Shown piece by piece: positions 8,884 to 17,017 of a stretch of DNA of 64,000 bases. The notes under the pieces are model-generated. The model did not search any database, was not told where the DNA came from, and saw only the letters and a program-made list of their open reading frames with translations. This stretch comes from Prochlorococcus sp. AG-459-M13 (GTDB lineage: Bacteria; Cyanobacteriota; Cyanobacteriia; PCC-6307; Cyanobiaceae): NCBI GenBank assembly GCA_003212005.1, contig QCRE01000001.1:1-64000 (forward strand), in the 5' to 3' direction. The position numbers and the translations under genes were made by a program. How positions within the stretch are numbered: position 1 is the first letter of the stretch; each line of letters begins with the position of its first letter.

Positions 8884-9300
8884 TTAAATACCTAATAATT
8901 TTTTTAAAGCTGGATGCAAATGTAATAATCCTTTTAAATTATTTTCGTTATCTACTACAGGAAGATCCCAAATATTTAATTTTTCCATTAAAAGAATCGC
9001 ACTTTTAAGACTAGTATCAGGAGTGATAGATGAATAAATTTTCGTACAGTAATCTTTAACATCATCTACAAACAATGCTGCAATAGGTTTTTGCACTTTA
9101 AGAATTAACCTTCTAATGTCGCCATCAGTAAAAACTCCTTTTAACTGTTTTTTTTCATTAACTATACAAGCGATCCCAAGGCCATAATTACACATTTCAA
9201 TAATTGTCTCTCTCAATAATTCTCTATCATTAACGACCGGAAATGAATCACAATTCATCATTACATCTTTTACATATATTTCTTCAATCTGTGTGGACAT
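8884..9300 (-). CDS. Stand-alone CBS-pair protein, KdsD/KpsF C-terminus-like
   Basis: A 138-residue protein made of two CBS motifs. Seen: VKDVMM near 9-14, GVFTDGDIRRLI near 54-65, a second DV...T unit near 77-90, and the ending LPVVDNENNLKGLLHLH near 112-128. This order matches the C-terminal CBS pair of arabinose-5-phosphate isomerase (KdsD/KpsF/GutQ), but the SIS sugar-isomerase domain is absent. The start at 9300 is chosen because GGAG stands 6 bases before it; another ATG at 9312 is in frame. It overlaps the kdsA end by 17 bases. CBS pairs bind adenosyl ligands, so a regulatory role is possible. Whether it is a relic or a working module cannot be told here. Confidence 0.75.
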   Translation of the reverse strand: MSTQIEEIYVKDVMMNCDSFPVVNDRELLRETIIEMCNYGLGIACIVNEKKQLKGVFTDGDIRRLILKVQKPIAALFVDDVKDYCTKIYSSITPDTSLKSAILLMEKLNIWDLPVVDNENNLKGLLHLHPALKKLLGI

Positions 9301-10162
9301 TGAATTCTCCATTTTTGGTTGTTAGTTTAATTCTTAGATTATGTATTTCAATAGCCTCCAATAGAATTTGTTTAAGATATTTTAGCCCTAACACAGTATT
9401 TGAATCTGATAAAGCTTTCTTGGGATTGTCATGCACCTCCATAAAAATAGCATTTACTCCACAGGCACAAGCTGCTCTCACTAAAAAGGGTATGAATTCT
9501 CTTTGACCTCCTGAAATGTTACCCATCGAGGTAGGCAGTTGTATGGAATGTGTGGCATCAAAGCAGACTGGATATCCTATCTTACGCATTATCGGTAGTG
9601 AAGTCATATCATTGACTAATTGGTTATATCCAAAAAAAGTACCTCGATCGGTAAGTATAACTTGATTACATCCAAAGCTTTCAAGTTTTCTAACTGAATT
9701 TTTCATATTCCAAGGACTCATAAATTGACCCTTTTTTAAGTGAATTGGTTTTTCTGTTAAAGCTGCTGCCTTAAGGATTGACGTCTGCCTACATAAGTAA
9801 GCAGGAATTTGTACAAGATCGCATACTGCACCAGTTTGTTGAGCCCAATTTGGATCTGAAAAATCAGATACAACAGGAATTTTAAACTCTTCTCTAACTT
9901 TTGATAATATTTTTAAACCTTCAATAATTCCAACACCATGAAAACTATCTTTTGATGATCTACAATCTTTGTCATAACAAGATTTAAAGATCCAATTAAT
10001 ACAGAGATCAGAGCATATTTCTGCAATTTTTTCAGCCATAAACATAGTATGCTTCTCACTTTCAATTGCACATGGACCGCCAATAAATACAAGTGGTTTA
10101 TCATTCCCTACTTCTACATAATTAACCCCATTCCCTCCAATGGCGATAATTCTAGACTCCAT
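9284..10162 (-). CDS. kdsA: 3-deoxy-8-phosphooctulonate synthase (KdsA)
   Basis: The enzyme condenses phosphoenolpyruvate with arabinose-5-phosphate to give Kdo-8-phosphate. Seen: GGPCAIES at 28-35, FKSCYDKDCRSS near 59-70 in the place of the usual FKASFDKANRSS, TDRGTFFGY near 161-169, a His in DATHS, and EVHDNP with Glu near 243. Cys31 stands where metal-independent enzymes such as the E. coli one have Asn, so this copy has the metal-dependent class ligand. Length (292) is slightly above the family norm. First gene of the Kdo block; a 520-base non-coding stretch lies upstream and presumably holds its promoter. Confidence 0.93.
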   Translation of the reverse strand: MESRIIAIGGNGVNYVEVGNDKPLVFIGGPCAIESEKHTMFMAEKIAEICSDLCINWIFKSCYDKDCRSSKDSFHGVGIIEGLKILSKVREEFKIPVVSDFSDPNWAQQTGAVCDLVQIPAYLCRQTSILKAAALTEKPIHLKKGQFMSPWNMKNSVRKLESFGCNQVILTDRGTFFGYNQLVNDMTSLPIMRKIGYPVCFDATHSIQLPTSMGNISGGQREFIPFLVRAACACGVNAIFMEVHDNPKKALSDSNTVLGLKYLKQILLEAIEIHNLRIKLTTKNGEFNVHTD

Positions 10163-10570
10163 TATTTGATTGAAACTATTGATATAAAGTAATCATACAT
10201 CAAACAATATGCCAAATAAATTTACTATAAAATACAAATCTTAATTGATTGAATTTACCACTAATTTTCTATTATTTTGAATTAAAATTTTATAATTTTT
10301 CAGAGGGCCAATATTACTAAGGGAAACAGAATTATTCAAAGAAATTTATAAGATATTAATAATAACATCACTTGTAAAGCAATAAGTATCCATAAATAAT
10401 GATTTTTTTAAATAGTTTGTTTCTATATCTTGAAAAAGTAAATAATATAGAAATACATTTTATTAAAGTCTAAAAATTTTTGAAATTAGTAAATCTTTTC
10501 ATAAAATTACTTTGCTACTAATCCTTTAAAAACAATATAAAAAAATTGCTTAATATTGAAAAATATTTAA
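10163..10570. other. Intergenic stretch without a recognisable gene
   Basis: About 400 AT-rich bases between the divergent kdsA and dehydratase genes. I see no open frame of useful length, no tRNA and no convincing hairpin. It must carry the promoter of the Kdo block. The following 85 bases hold a probable gene remnant, listed separately, so part of this stretch may also be decayed coding sequence. Confidence 0.5.
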
Positions 10571-10571
10571 A

Positions 10572-10655
10572 TACAAAATCGATAGGTCTTTGGATAACGA
10601 TCGATTCACAAAAGAAATGGGCTATCAACCTTTAGAATAGGTAAAAACGGTCTAA
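10572..10655 (+). pseudogene. Possible C-terminal remnant of an RmlD-like reductase gene
   Basis: In one + frame the bases from about 10572 encode KYKIDRSLDNDRFTKEMGYQ and then PLE, a stop (TAG, 10638-10640), VKTV and a second stop (TAA, 10653-10655). DRSLDNDRF...GYQP resembles the C-terminal end of RmlD-type reductases, whose last helix typically follows as W plus hydrophobic residues; here TAG stands where TGG would give that Trp. No upstream part of the gene is recognisable. Inference: a deletion leftover. The piece is short, so the call is tentative; searching the 28-residue translation against island proteins of related strains would test it. Confidence 0.4.
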
Positions 10656-10684
10656 GAAACGAAATCATTTGGGATGAATAAATT

Positions 10685-11710
10685 ATGATTCAGAGTAAAA
10701 GTATAGAAAATTCTGTAATATTAATAACTGGAGGTACTGGATCATTCGGGAGCACACTTACAGAATTGCTTTTAAAAAGTAATGTTAAAGAAGTACGAAT
10801 ATTTAGCAGAGATGAAAATAAGCAATATTTAATGAGGAAAAAATTAAATGACTCTAGAGTTTCTTTTTTTATAGGTGATGTCCGAGATTTTCAAAGTATC
10901 TATGATGCTTGCCTAAATGTCGATTATATTTTTCATGCAGCTGCTTTAAAGCAAGTGCCCTCTTGTGAATTTTATCCCTTAGAAGCATTCAAAACAAATG
11001 TTTTGGGAACAGAAAATATTTTAAAAGCTTCAATTGATAGACATGTAAAAAAAGTTGTATTTTTAAGTACTGATAAAGCTGTTTATCCAATAAATGCAAT
11101 GGGTCTTTCAAAGGCAATGATGGAGAAATTAATGCTTTCAAAATCTTTGCATAATAATGAAAAGGGTATATTTTGTGCTACTCGTTATGGGAATGTTATT
11201 TGTTCAAGGGGTTCTGTAATTCCTTTGTTCGTTGATCAAATAAAAAAAAATAAACCCATCACAATAACTGACCCAAATATGACTAGATATCTAATGAGCT
11301 TAGAGGATGCTGTGAGCTTGGTTTTATATGCTTTTGATGAAGGGTTAAACGGAGATATTTTTGTTCAAAAATCGCCGGCATGTACTATTGGTGATCTTGT
11401 ATTGGCGTTAAAAGAAATATTTAATTATGAAAAAGACAATATAATAATTGGAGCTAGACATAGCGAAAAATTATATGAAACTCTTATTTCAAGAGAAGAA
11501 ATGACAAGAGTAGAGGATAGGGGAAAATTCTTTAAAGTACCGGCTGATAAGAGGAGTCTAGACTATTTTAACTACAACATAAAACGTAAAGACATCTTGT
11601 CAAATTCATTGGAATATACCTCTCATAATACCAAAAGGTTAAAGGTGAATGAAATTATAGAAATTCTTTTAAAAAATGATGTTAAATCATCTAATTTTTT
11701 AAAATTTTAG
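10685..11710 (+). CDS. UDP-GlcNAc 4,6-dehydratase family protein (CapE/FnlA/FlaA1-type)
   Basis: A 341-residue extended SDR. Seen: TGGTGSFG near 15-22, STDKAVYPINAMGLSK near 122-137 where the catalytic dyad is the Met-x-x-x-Lys form of this subfamily, and TRYGNV.CSRGSVIPLF near 165-182, a block characteristic of CapE/FnlA/WbjB 4,6-dehydratases (often 5-epimerases) acting on UDP-GlcNAc. The product would be a UDP-4-keto-6-deoxy-HexNAc, a precursor of FucNAc, QuiNAc or 4-amino sugars. Inference: it may feed the neighbouring DegT aminotransferases. It is the only + strand gene between two minus blocks and probably has its own promoter. No FnlB or FnlC partner is in the window. Confidence 0.88.
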   Translation: MIQSKSIENSVILITGGTGSFGSTLTELLLKSNVKEVRIFSRDENKQYLMRKKLNDSRVSFFIGDVRDFQSIYDACLNVDYIFHAAALKQVPSCEFYPLEAFKTNVLGTENILKASIDRHVKKVVFLSTDKAVYPINAMGLSKAMMEKLMLSKSLHNNEKGIFCATRYGNVICSRGSVIPLFVDQIKKNKPITITDPNMTRYLMSLEDAVSLVLYAFDEGLNGDIFVQKSPACTIGDLVLALKEIFNYEKDNIIIGARHSEKLYETLISREEMTRVEDRGKFFKVPADKRSLDYFNYNIKRKDILSNSLEYTSHNTKRLKVNEIIEILLKNDVKSSNFLKF

Positions 11711-12007
11711 TTTTTTGAATAAAAAATATCAATTTAAAGTTCTTGCAGTATTTTAAATCTAAATTAAAACTCCCCTACAGTCTTCTAACAAGTTGAAAAT
11801 CGAACTCTCATAAGGCTTTTTAGATGGGATTTACCTTTAAGAAGGTTATCAAAACTATGCAATATAGGGTAGGGTTGCAAAAACTAAATATAATTTTTTG
11901 TAAAACCAACTCTTATTACTTTTTAACTTCTAATTTATCCTTCTAAAATTGGAGATTAAATCTGTCGGTATAACTCTACTTAAACCTCAAAACTTTAATT
12001 GCTAATT
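11711..12007. other. Convergent intergenic spacer, 297 bases
   Basis: The space between the dehydratase gene and neuC, which converge. It contains a 40-codon open frame (11824-11946, +) without recognisable features, and no hairpin strong enough to call a terminator. I see nothing else in it. Confidence 0.4.
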
Positions 12008-13141
12008 TTAATAGTTTAGTTTTTTTTGTAATTTTATTTTCCAAAAATTAATATCATCTATTATAGATTTGAATTTTATTGCACTATTACCAGATCCAAA
12101 TGCATTAAATGAGGGATAATTTCTCTTATTCCAAGTATTAGTAATCAAATCTTTTAAAGATAATGCATCTAGCAGATCATAATTATAAATTGACGGATGA
12201 CAGAAATCTATTCTTCCATCTTGCCTTGTTCCTAAATTAATACTGCTTAATTTTAAATACGGTGACTCTCTTATCCCAGCGCTTGAATTCCCAATTAATA
12301 GTGATGAAGCGTTCAATAAAGAAATAAAATGTTCAAAGTCAACAGATGGAAATCTTTTAAATCTATTCAAATCATGTAAACTTTTTGAATATAAATTTCT
12401 TATTTCATCAGAACCTAAATCATTATTTGGATCGATGATTATGTAATTTTTGCCAGAGTCAAGAATAGCTTCAATCATAATTTCACAGTATTGAATTGTC
12501 CCTTTAATGTCAGTTGTTACAGGATGAAAAAGGATAATTCCATAACTAATAAATTCGATATCATATTTCTTGAAAGTTTCTTCTTTAGATGGAATATCAC
12601 CCTTAATAATAAAATCCATATCGGCAGATCCAATATTAAATATAGTTTTCCGATCTTCACCCATAAGGGTCAATGTTTTAAATGCGGCTTCATTGCATAC
12701 AAAATGATAATTAGCAAATTTTGAAATTGCATGTCTGATACTTTCATCGATAGTTCCTGATTTTTCTCCACCTTCCAAATGCGCTACGAGAACATTATTT
12801 AATCTTGAACTAATACAAGCCGCCAAAGCTTCTACTCGATCTCCATGCACAACTACAAGTTCAACTTGATTATTTTTTAAATATCTATTCATACCATGTA
12901 TCATTTCAGCACAACAAGATGAAGAATCAGATCCCTCACTATTATTAAAGAAAATCTCAGTATTAGTTGGAAAATCTCTTAATATTGCTAGATATGTTTC
13001 TCCATATTTTACGTCTATATGCATTCCTGACACAAATATTTTAATTTCATAATCTTGATCATTTATTAATAGATTTAAAATCGGCTTTAATTTCCCATAA
13101 TCAGCTCTTGTACCTGTTATGAATAAAATTCTTTTTTTCAT
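12008..13141 (-). CDS. neuC: Hydrolysing UDP-N-acetylglucosamine 2-epimerase (NeuC/LegG-type)
   Basis: A 377-residue GT-B-fold epimerase. Seen: TGTRADYGKLKP at 9-20, HGDR at 99-102, HLEGGE at 121-126 and DESIRH at 132-137, which together mark the hydrolysing NeuC/LegG/NeuC-like branch, and a UDP-binding GNSSAGIRES near 285-294. Known reaction: UDP-GlcNAc, or a UDP-2,4-diacetamido-trideoxy sugar, to the free 2-epimer plus UDP, the committed step to sialic or legionaminic acids. It is the last gene of the nonulosonic-acid block, 11 bases after neuB. Which hexosamine it uses cannot be decided from sequence. Confidence 0.9.
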   Translation of the reverse strand: MKKRILFITGTRADYGKLKPILNLLINDQDYEIKIFVSGMHIDVKYGETYLAILRDFPTNTEIFFNNSEGSDSSSCCAEMIHGMNRYLKNNQVELVVVHGDRVEALAACISSRLNNVLVAHLEGGEKSGTIDESIRHAISKFANYHFVCNEAAFKTLTLMGEDRKTIFNIGSADMDFIIKGDIPSKEETFKKYDIEFISYGIILFHPVTTDIKGTIQYCEIMIEAILDSGKNYIIIDPNNDLGSDEIRNLYSKSLHDLNRFKRFPSVDFEHFISLLNASSLLIGNSSAGIRESPYLKLSSINLGTRQDGRIDFCHPSIYNYDLLDALSLKDLITNTWNKRNYPSFNAFGSGNSAIKFKSIIDDINFWKIKLQKKLNY

Positions 13142-13152
13142 AAAATATTAAA

Positions 13153-14184
13153 TTATTTTTCTAAAAATTCTTTTTTAATTTGCATATCAGTTTCAATATC
13201 AGTGGTGACTCTTTTTCCTAATAATTTAAAGTAATCATCAGAATTAAATTCTCCATTACCTGGTCTCTTCAAGCAAATATTATCTTTAGTTATTAATTCT
13301 CCAGAAATAATCTTTTTTTTACTTACAACACTTGCGAATGCAAAATCAATCGTTATCTGTTCATCTTCATGGGGGTTTTTAGATCCACCTAGCATCATTG
13401 AAACTTTCTTAGCTGATTCAATTAATTCAAATAATTCATACTCATCCATCGAACAAATAATATCTGGGCCTTCACGTTTTTTATGATCAGTAAAGTGGCG
13501 CTCAATTATTTGTGCTCCTAATGCAAGGGCTGAAATACATGCCAAATTATCCAGTGTATGATCCGATAACCCAACTGGGACCTCTGGAAACTCTCTCATC
13601 AATTGAATCATTGCCCCTAATCTTACATGGGAATATGGAGTTGGATATAAATTTGTAGTATGCATTAAAGCATAAGGGACTCGTTCATCTTCAACTATTT
13701 CAACAGTTTTCCGTACACTTTCCAAAGTATTCATTCCTGTACTAATTATCATTGGTTTCCCCATTTTTGCAACTTCCCTTATCATTATTCTATTACTACA
13801 CTCTCCTGAGCCTATTTTAAAACAAGATACATTTATTTTTTCTGCCAAAAACTCTGCAGCTTTTATTGAGAAAGGAGTTGACAAGTACTCAATTTCTTTT
13901 GATCTTACATATTTAGCTAATTCAATTTCTTCTTCTAGTTTAAGAGAATTTTCACTTATCACACTATAAATATCTTTGTGAGAATTTCCTGGTTTAATAT
14001 TTTTTGCTGCAACAGACATCTCTTCATTAGGAATATGCGTTTGATGCTTTACAAGCTTTGCTCCTGCTCGTACAGCTGCATCAACCATAGAAATTGCCAC
14101 ATCCAAATTACCTCCATGGTTTATTCCTATTTCTGGAATAATGAGAGGGGAATCTTTATTTATGGAGATGTTAGAAAATTTCAT
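13153..14184 (-). CDS. neuB: N-acetylneuraminate/legionaminate synthase (NeuB family)
   Basis: The enzyme condenses phosphoenolpyruvate with a six-carbon amino sugar to give a nine-carbon acid. Seen: PEIGINHGG near the N-terminus, KHQTH, GSGECSN with the Glu-Cys pair, STGMN, GLSDHT, ERHFTDHKKREGPD with the metal ligand His, and a C-terminal SAF (antifreeze-like) domain from about residue 280. The ATG at 14184 puts the conserved start at the usual distance; an ATG at 14202 is equally open, so the first six residues are uncertain. Either start overlaps the end of neuA. The product could be sialic, legionaminic or a related acid. Confidence 0.9.
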   Translation of the reverse strand: MKFSNISINKDSPLIIPEIGINHGGNLDVAISMVDAAVRAGAKLVKHQTHIPNEEMSVAAKNIKPGNSHKDIYSVISENSLKLEEEIELAKYVRSKEIEYLSTPFSIKAAEFLAEKINVSCFKIGSGECSNRIMIREVAKMGKPMIISTGMNTLESVRKTVEIVEDERVPYALMHTTNLYPTPYSHVRLGAMIQLMREFPEVPVGLSDHTLDNLACISALALGAQIIERHFTDHKKREGPDIICSMDEYELFELIESAKKVSMMLGGSKNPHEDEQITIDFAFASVVSKKKIISGELITKDNICLKRPGNGEFNSDDYFKLLGKRVTTDIETDMQIKKEFLEK

Positions 14185-14842
14185 TGTTGAGATTATATTC
14201 ATTAAGCAATAATTCAGCTAAATACAAATCTTTCTCAAAGTCGATATCAATCGGAACCTGTAATTTAGTTTTAAAAAGTTTATCATCTGATGATATATCA
14301 AATCCCAGCCCATGTAATAATCTATAAACATCTGTTAAATAGTAAGAACCATCTACAAAATTTAAATAATCATTTGAATTAGCATTAATTTTTTTTTTAT
14401 TAATAAAATAATCAGAAATATTACCTGGCATTTCTACGCATCCAACAATCATCTGAGACTTTGAAATATTAATTTTTAGTATATTTTTACAGTCTTCGAA
14501 ATATCTTATTGGAGATGTTGGCTGTAAGAGCATGATCTTATCCTCTAAATTGAAATTCTTATTTTTCAGCCAATTTTTCACTGTTTCATTCATCTTAGTA
14601 TTTGATAGGCTATCTTTCTCAGGTCTTATATATGAAGAATCAATATCATATTTTAATGATACTCTTTTAATTCTCTCATCATTTGTGATTAGCCAAAGAT
14701 CATCGCATATCCCTTTTTCTTTGCAATATTGCATAAATTTAAATGTATATTCAATCAATTTTAACCCTGCTATCTCTTTAATATTTTTATCAATTAGGCG
14801 TTCTGAACCTTTTCTAGCACATGTAATAAAATGAGTTTTCAT
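14171..14842 (-). CDS. neuA: CMP-nonulosonic-acid cytidylyltransferase (NeuA/LegF-type)
   Basis: A 223-residue nucleotidyltransferase that would charge the NeuB product with CMP. Seen: the CTP loop ARKGSERLIDKNI near 9-21, QPTSPIRY near 105-112, and DIDFEKDLYLAE near the C-terminus, all standard for NeuA-like enzymes. It overlaps the aminotransferase stop by ATGA and the neuB start by 14 or 32 bases. It is distinct from the kdsB-like gene of the Kdo block, so two CMP-ketosugar routes coexist in the island. Confidence 0.88.
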   Translation of the reverse strand: MKTHFITCARKGSERLIDKNIKEIAGLKLIEYTFKFMQYCKEKGICDDLWLITNDERIKRVSLKYDIDSSYIRPEKDSLSNTKMNETVKNWLKNKNFNLEDKIMLLQPTSPIRYFEDCKNILKINISKSQMIVGCVEMPGNISDYFINKKKINANSNDYLNFVDGSYYLTDVYRLLHGLGFDISSDDKLFKTKLQVPIDIDFEKDLYLAELLLNEYNLNNEIF

Positions 14843-16038
14843 TTATTTAAGGATTGAGAAATTTTCAATCCCAACTGAGAGTAAAAATCTTCTGTTTTAT
14901 TTAATAAAATGGGAATAGCTATAGAGTGATCTAAAAGTTTTTTTGTTTTTAGACTATTTTTTATCTGCTCCTTGGACAGACAATGTTTCCAATAATAACT
15001 GCAATGCCACCTCATAGCGTCAGGAATATTCTTTGTACCAATACCTGCATTTTTTAAAGTGTTTAAAATCTCGTTTAATACTTTTTTTCTCAATCCAACC
15101 AGCATTAATGTATCGCAATTAGATATTAGATATTTTCTTTTTTCTCTTAGATATGGAGTAATATTTTCATAATTGATTAAAGCATCAACTCTTGCTTTGT
15201 TGTCTTTTAACATTTGTGATAACTTCTCAAGTTGTGCATGACCTACAGCTGCCTGAATTTCAGTCATTCTGTAATTAAAACCTGCATTTTGTGCCTTATC
15301 TTTGCCTCTTGTAATGCCCTTTAAATTCATATGGCCATGATCGTGATATTCCCTAGCTGATTTATCAATTTTACTATTATTTGTTAATAAACAACCACCC
15401 TCTCCAGTAGTAATCATTTTCCCATAGTCGAAACTAAACACTCCAATATCTGCTGTAGTTCCAGAGAATTTATCGTGAATTTTAGCTCCTATGCTCTCGC
15501 AAGCATCTTCAATAAGAACTAAATTTTTTCCTTTTGATATTTCCTTTAATGATTCCATATCACAAGGCATTCCCAACATATGAACAACAATTATTGCTTT
15601 TGTTTTTAAGGTTATTAATTTCTTGACTTCCTCAGAATCAATATGGAGGTTAGAGTCGCAACTACATATAATTGGTTTTGCACCGCAATCGATTATTGCT
15701 TCCACAGTCGCAATAAAATTAAACGATTGTGTAATAACTTCATCCCCTGGCTTTACTCCAATTGTTTTTAACGCAATTTTTAAAGCTGATGTACCTGAAC
15801 TTGTTAATAAACAATGTTTAATATTAAAGTAACTAGAAATTTTACTTTCTAATTCTCTGACCCAAAATCTTTTTCTTAATTGTTCAAATCCATGGGCAAA
15901 TAATACTCCACCTTCTTGAAAGACTTTTGTAACTAATGACAATTCATTATTATCAATTCTTTCAAAGCCTGGCATTTTTTCTATTTTTTTTAACAATCTC
16001 ATTGTACCAATCTTGATGCCCAGCTTTGACATGCTCAT
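14839..16038 (-). CDS. DegT/DnrJ/EryC1/StrS aminotransferase
   Basis: A PLP-dependent sugar aminotransferase. Numbering from the longest start: SSGTSALK near 90-97, EDACESIGA near 177-185, and FSFDYGKMITTGEGG near 201-215, where Lys207 is the expected Schiff-base lysine. The start is uncertain: ATG codons at 16038, 16032, 16002 and 15975 are all in frame, and the first would overlap the dioxygenase gene by 77 bases. Inference: it aminates a keto sugar made by a dehydratase, giving a 4-amino precursor for the nonulosonic acid as LegC or PseC would, but its N-terminus does not match either of those closely. Confidence 0.85.
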   Translation of the reverse strand: MSMSKLGIKIGTMRLLKKIEKMPGFERIDNNELSLVTKVFQEGGVLFAHGFEQLRKRFWVRELESKISSYFNIKHCLLTSSGTSALKIALKTIGVKPGDEVITQSFNFIATVEAIIDCGAKPIICSCDSNLHIDSEEVKKLITLKTKAIIVVHMLGMPCDMESLKEISKGKNLVLIEDACESIGAKIHDKFSGTTADIGVFSFDYGKMITTGEGGCLLTNNSKIDKSAREYHDHGHMNLKGITRGKDKAQNAGFNYRMTEIQAAVGHAQLEKLSQMLKDNKARVDALINYENITPYLREKRKYLISNCDTLMLVGLRKKVLNEILNTLKNAGIGTKNIPDAMRWHCSYYWKHCLSKEQIKNSLKTKKLLDHSIAIPILLNKTEDFYSQLGLKISQSLNK

Positions 16039-16771
16039 TCAAACCAAATAATGTAATTCTTACGGCCCATGTTCTAATAGAATTACTTGGAACTGAATCT
16101 GCATAATGGACACTATGTGAGTGATGAACAAAACCATCAGAAAGATTTATTTTATATATCTTTTTTTGTCTTTTTAGTATGTCTCTATATTTTTGATTTA
16201 TTTCTAATGAAAAAGCTGATTCATTTGAAGAATCATGAGAATATTCATTACCAATTTTATTTTTGATATAGGTTAAATCACCAAGAGAGTCATTTTTCTC
16301 ATTAAGTGGTATAAAAATAGTACATGCTTTACCATTGGAAAGCCCATAATAAGAATTATCTTGATGCATGGGGATACTAGTTCCACCCGGATTACGACAA
16401 TGAATTTCAACGCTCCTTAGGTAAACTTCATCTTCCAAAAGTTCCTTACATTTATTTAATAAATCTGCAGTAATAAATCTTCCAAACAATGCAGAGTTTA
16501 TAGCTAATGGATATTCGAAATATTTTATAAATTGCTTATTTTTAATATTTTCGATAACTAAACCTCTTTTATCCCCGATATAATTTTTTATTATTATTTT
16601 TTCATTTTTTTCAAGAAAGTTTAGAGTTTCATCAATTAACTTTTTTGAAACAATTCTTTTTAGAGTGACAACCGAATTTTTATTAAATAAGTATCTATTA
16701 TTTTCTAATTCCTTACTTGATAGATTTTTAAGTTTCACAATTTGAGTATGATTTTGCTGCACTTCCTTCAA
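15962..16771 (-). CDS. Phytanoyl-CoA dioxygenase (PhyH)-like Fe(II)/2-oxoglutarate oxygenase
   Basis: A 269-residue double-stranded beta-helix oxygenase. Seen: the iron-binding H-x-D in HQDNS (His136, Asp138), a distal His cluster in FVHHSHSVHYADS near 215-226, and an Arg near 233 suited to bind 2-oxoglutarate. The family hydroxylates small molecules and some sugar-linked substrates. It opens the nonulosonic-acid block and overlaps the aminotransferase. Inference: it may hydroxylate the amino sugar or its acyl group before or after CMP transfer. No such enzyme belongs to the standard sialic or legionaminic route. Confidence 0.82.
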   Translation of the reverse strand: MKEVQQNHTQIVKLKNLSSKELENNRYLFNKNSVVTLKRIVSKKLIDETLNFLEKNEKIIIKNYIGDKRGLVIENIKNKQFIKYFEYPLAINSALFGRFITADLLNKCKELLEDEVYLRSVEIHCRNPGGTSIPMHQDNSYYGLSNGKACTIFIPLNEKNDSLGDLTYIKNKIGNEYSHDSSNESAFSLEINQKYRDILKRQKKIYKINLSDGFVHHSHSVHYADSVPSNSIRTWAVRITLFGLNEHVKAGHQDWYNEIVKKNRKNARL

Positions 16772-17017
16772 AATCTTTTAAAAAAATCCTACCATAAATA
16801 ATTTAAAAAACTTTATTTTTCAAAATTGATTATTCAATTATCTTAGGTAACCATCCTATTGCAAAATATTTACAAATTATTCTTAAAAAGATACCTAAAA
16901 TAATTAATATTTTTCTAAAAAGCAATATTAATATTTTTAATTCATAGTTTTTATGAAAAAATGTTTATAGAAATCTTTATTTAATTGATAAATTCATTGG
17001 GCAAAGAGATTGATTTA

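Noticed and set aside
11824..11946. A 40-codon + strand open frame between the dehydratase gene and neuC
   Set aside because: It has no ribosome site, no recognisable pattern and the composition of random AT-rich sequence.
12008..16771. Firm assignment of the nonulosonic-acid block as legionaminic-acid genes
   Set aside because: LegH is missing and the DegT protein does not match LegC closely; NeuB, NeuC and NeuA alone cannot separate sialic from legionaminic acid.
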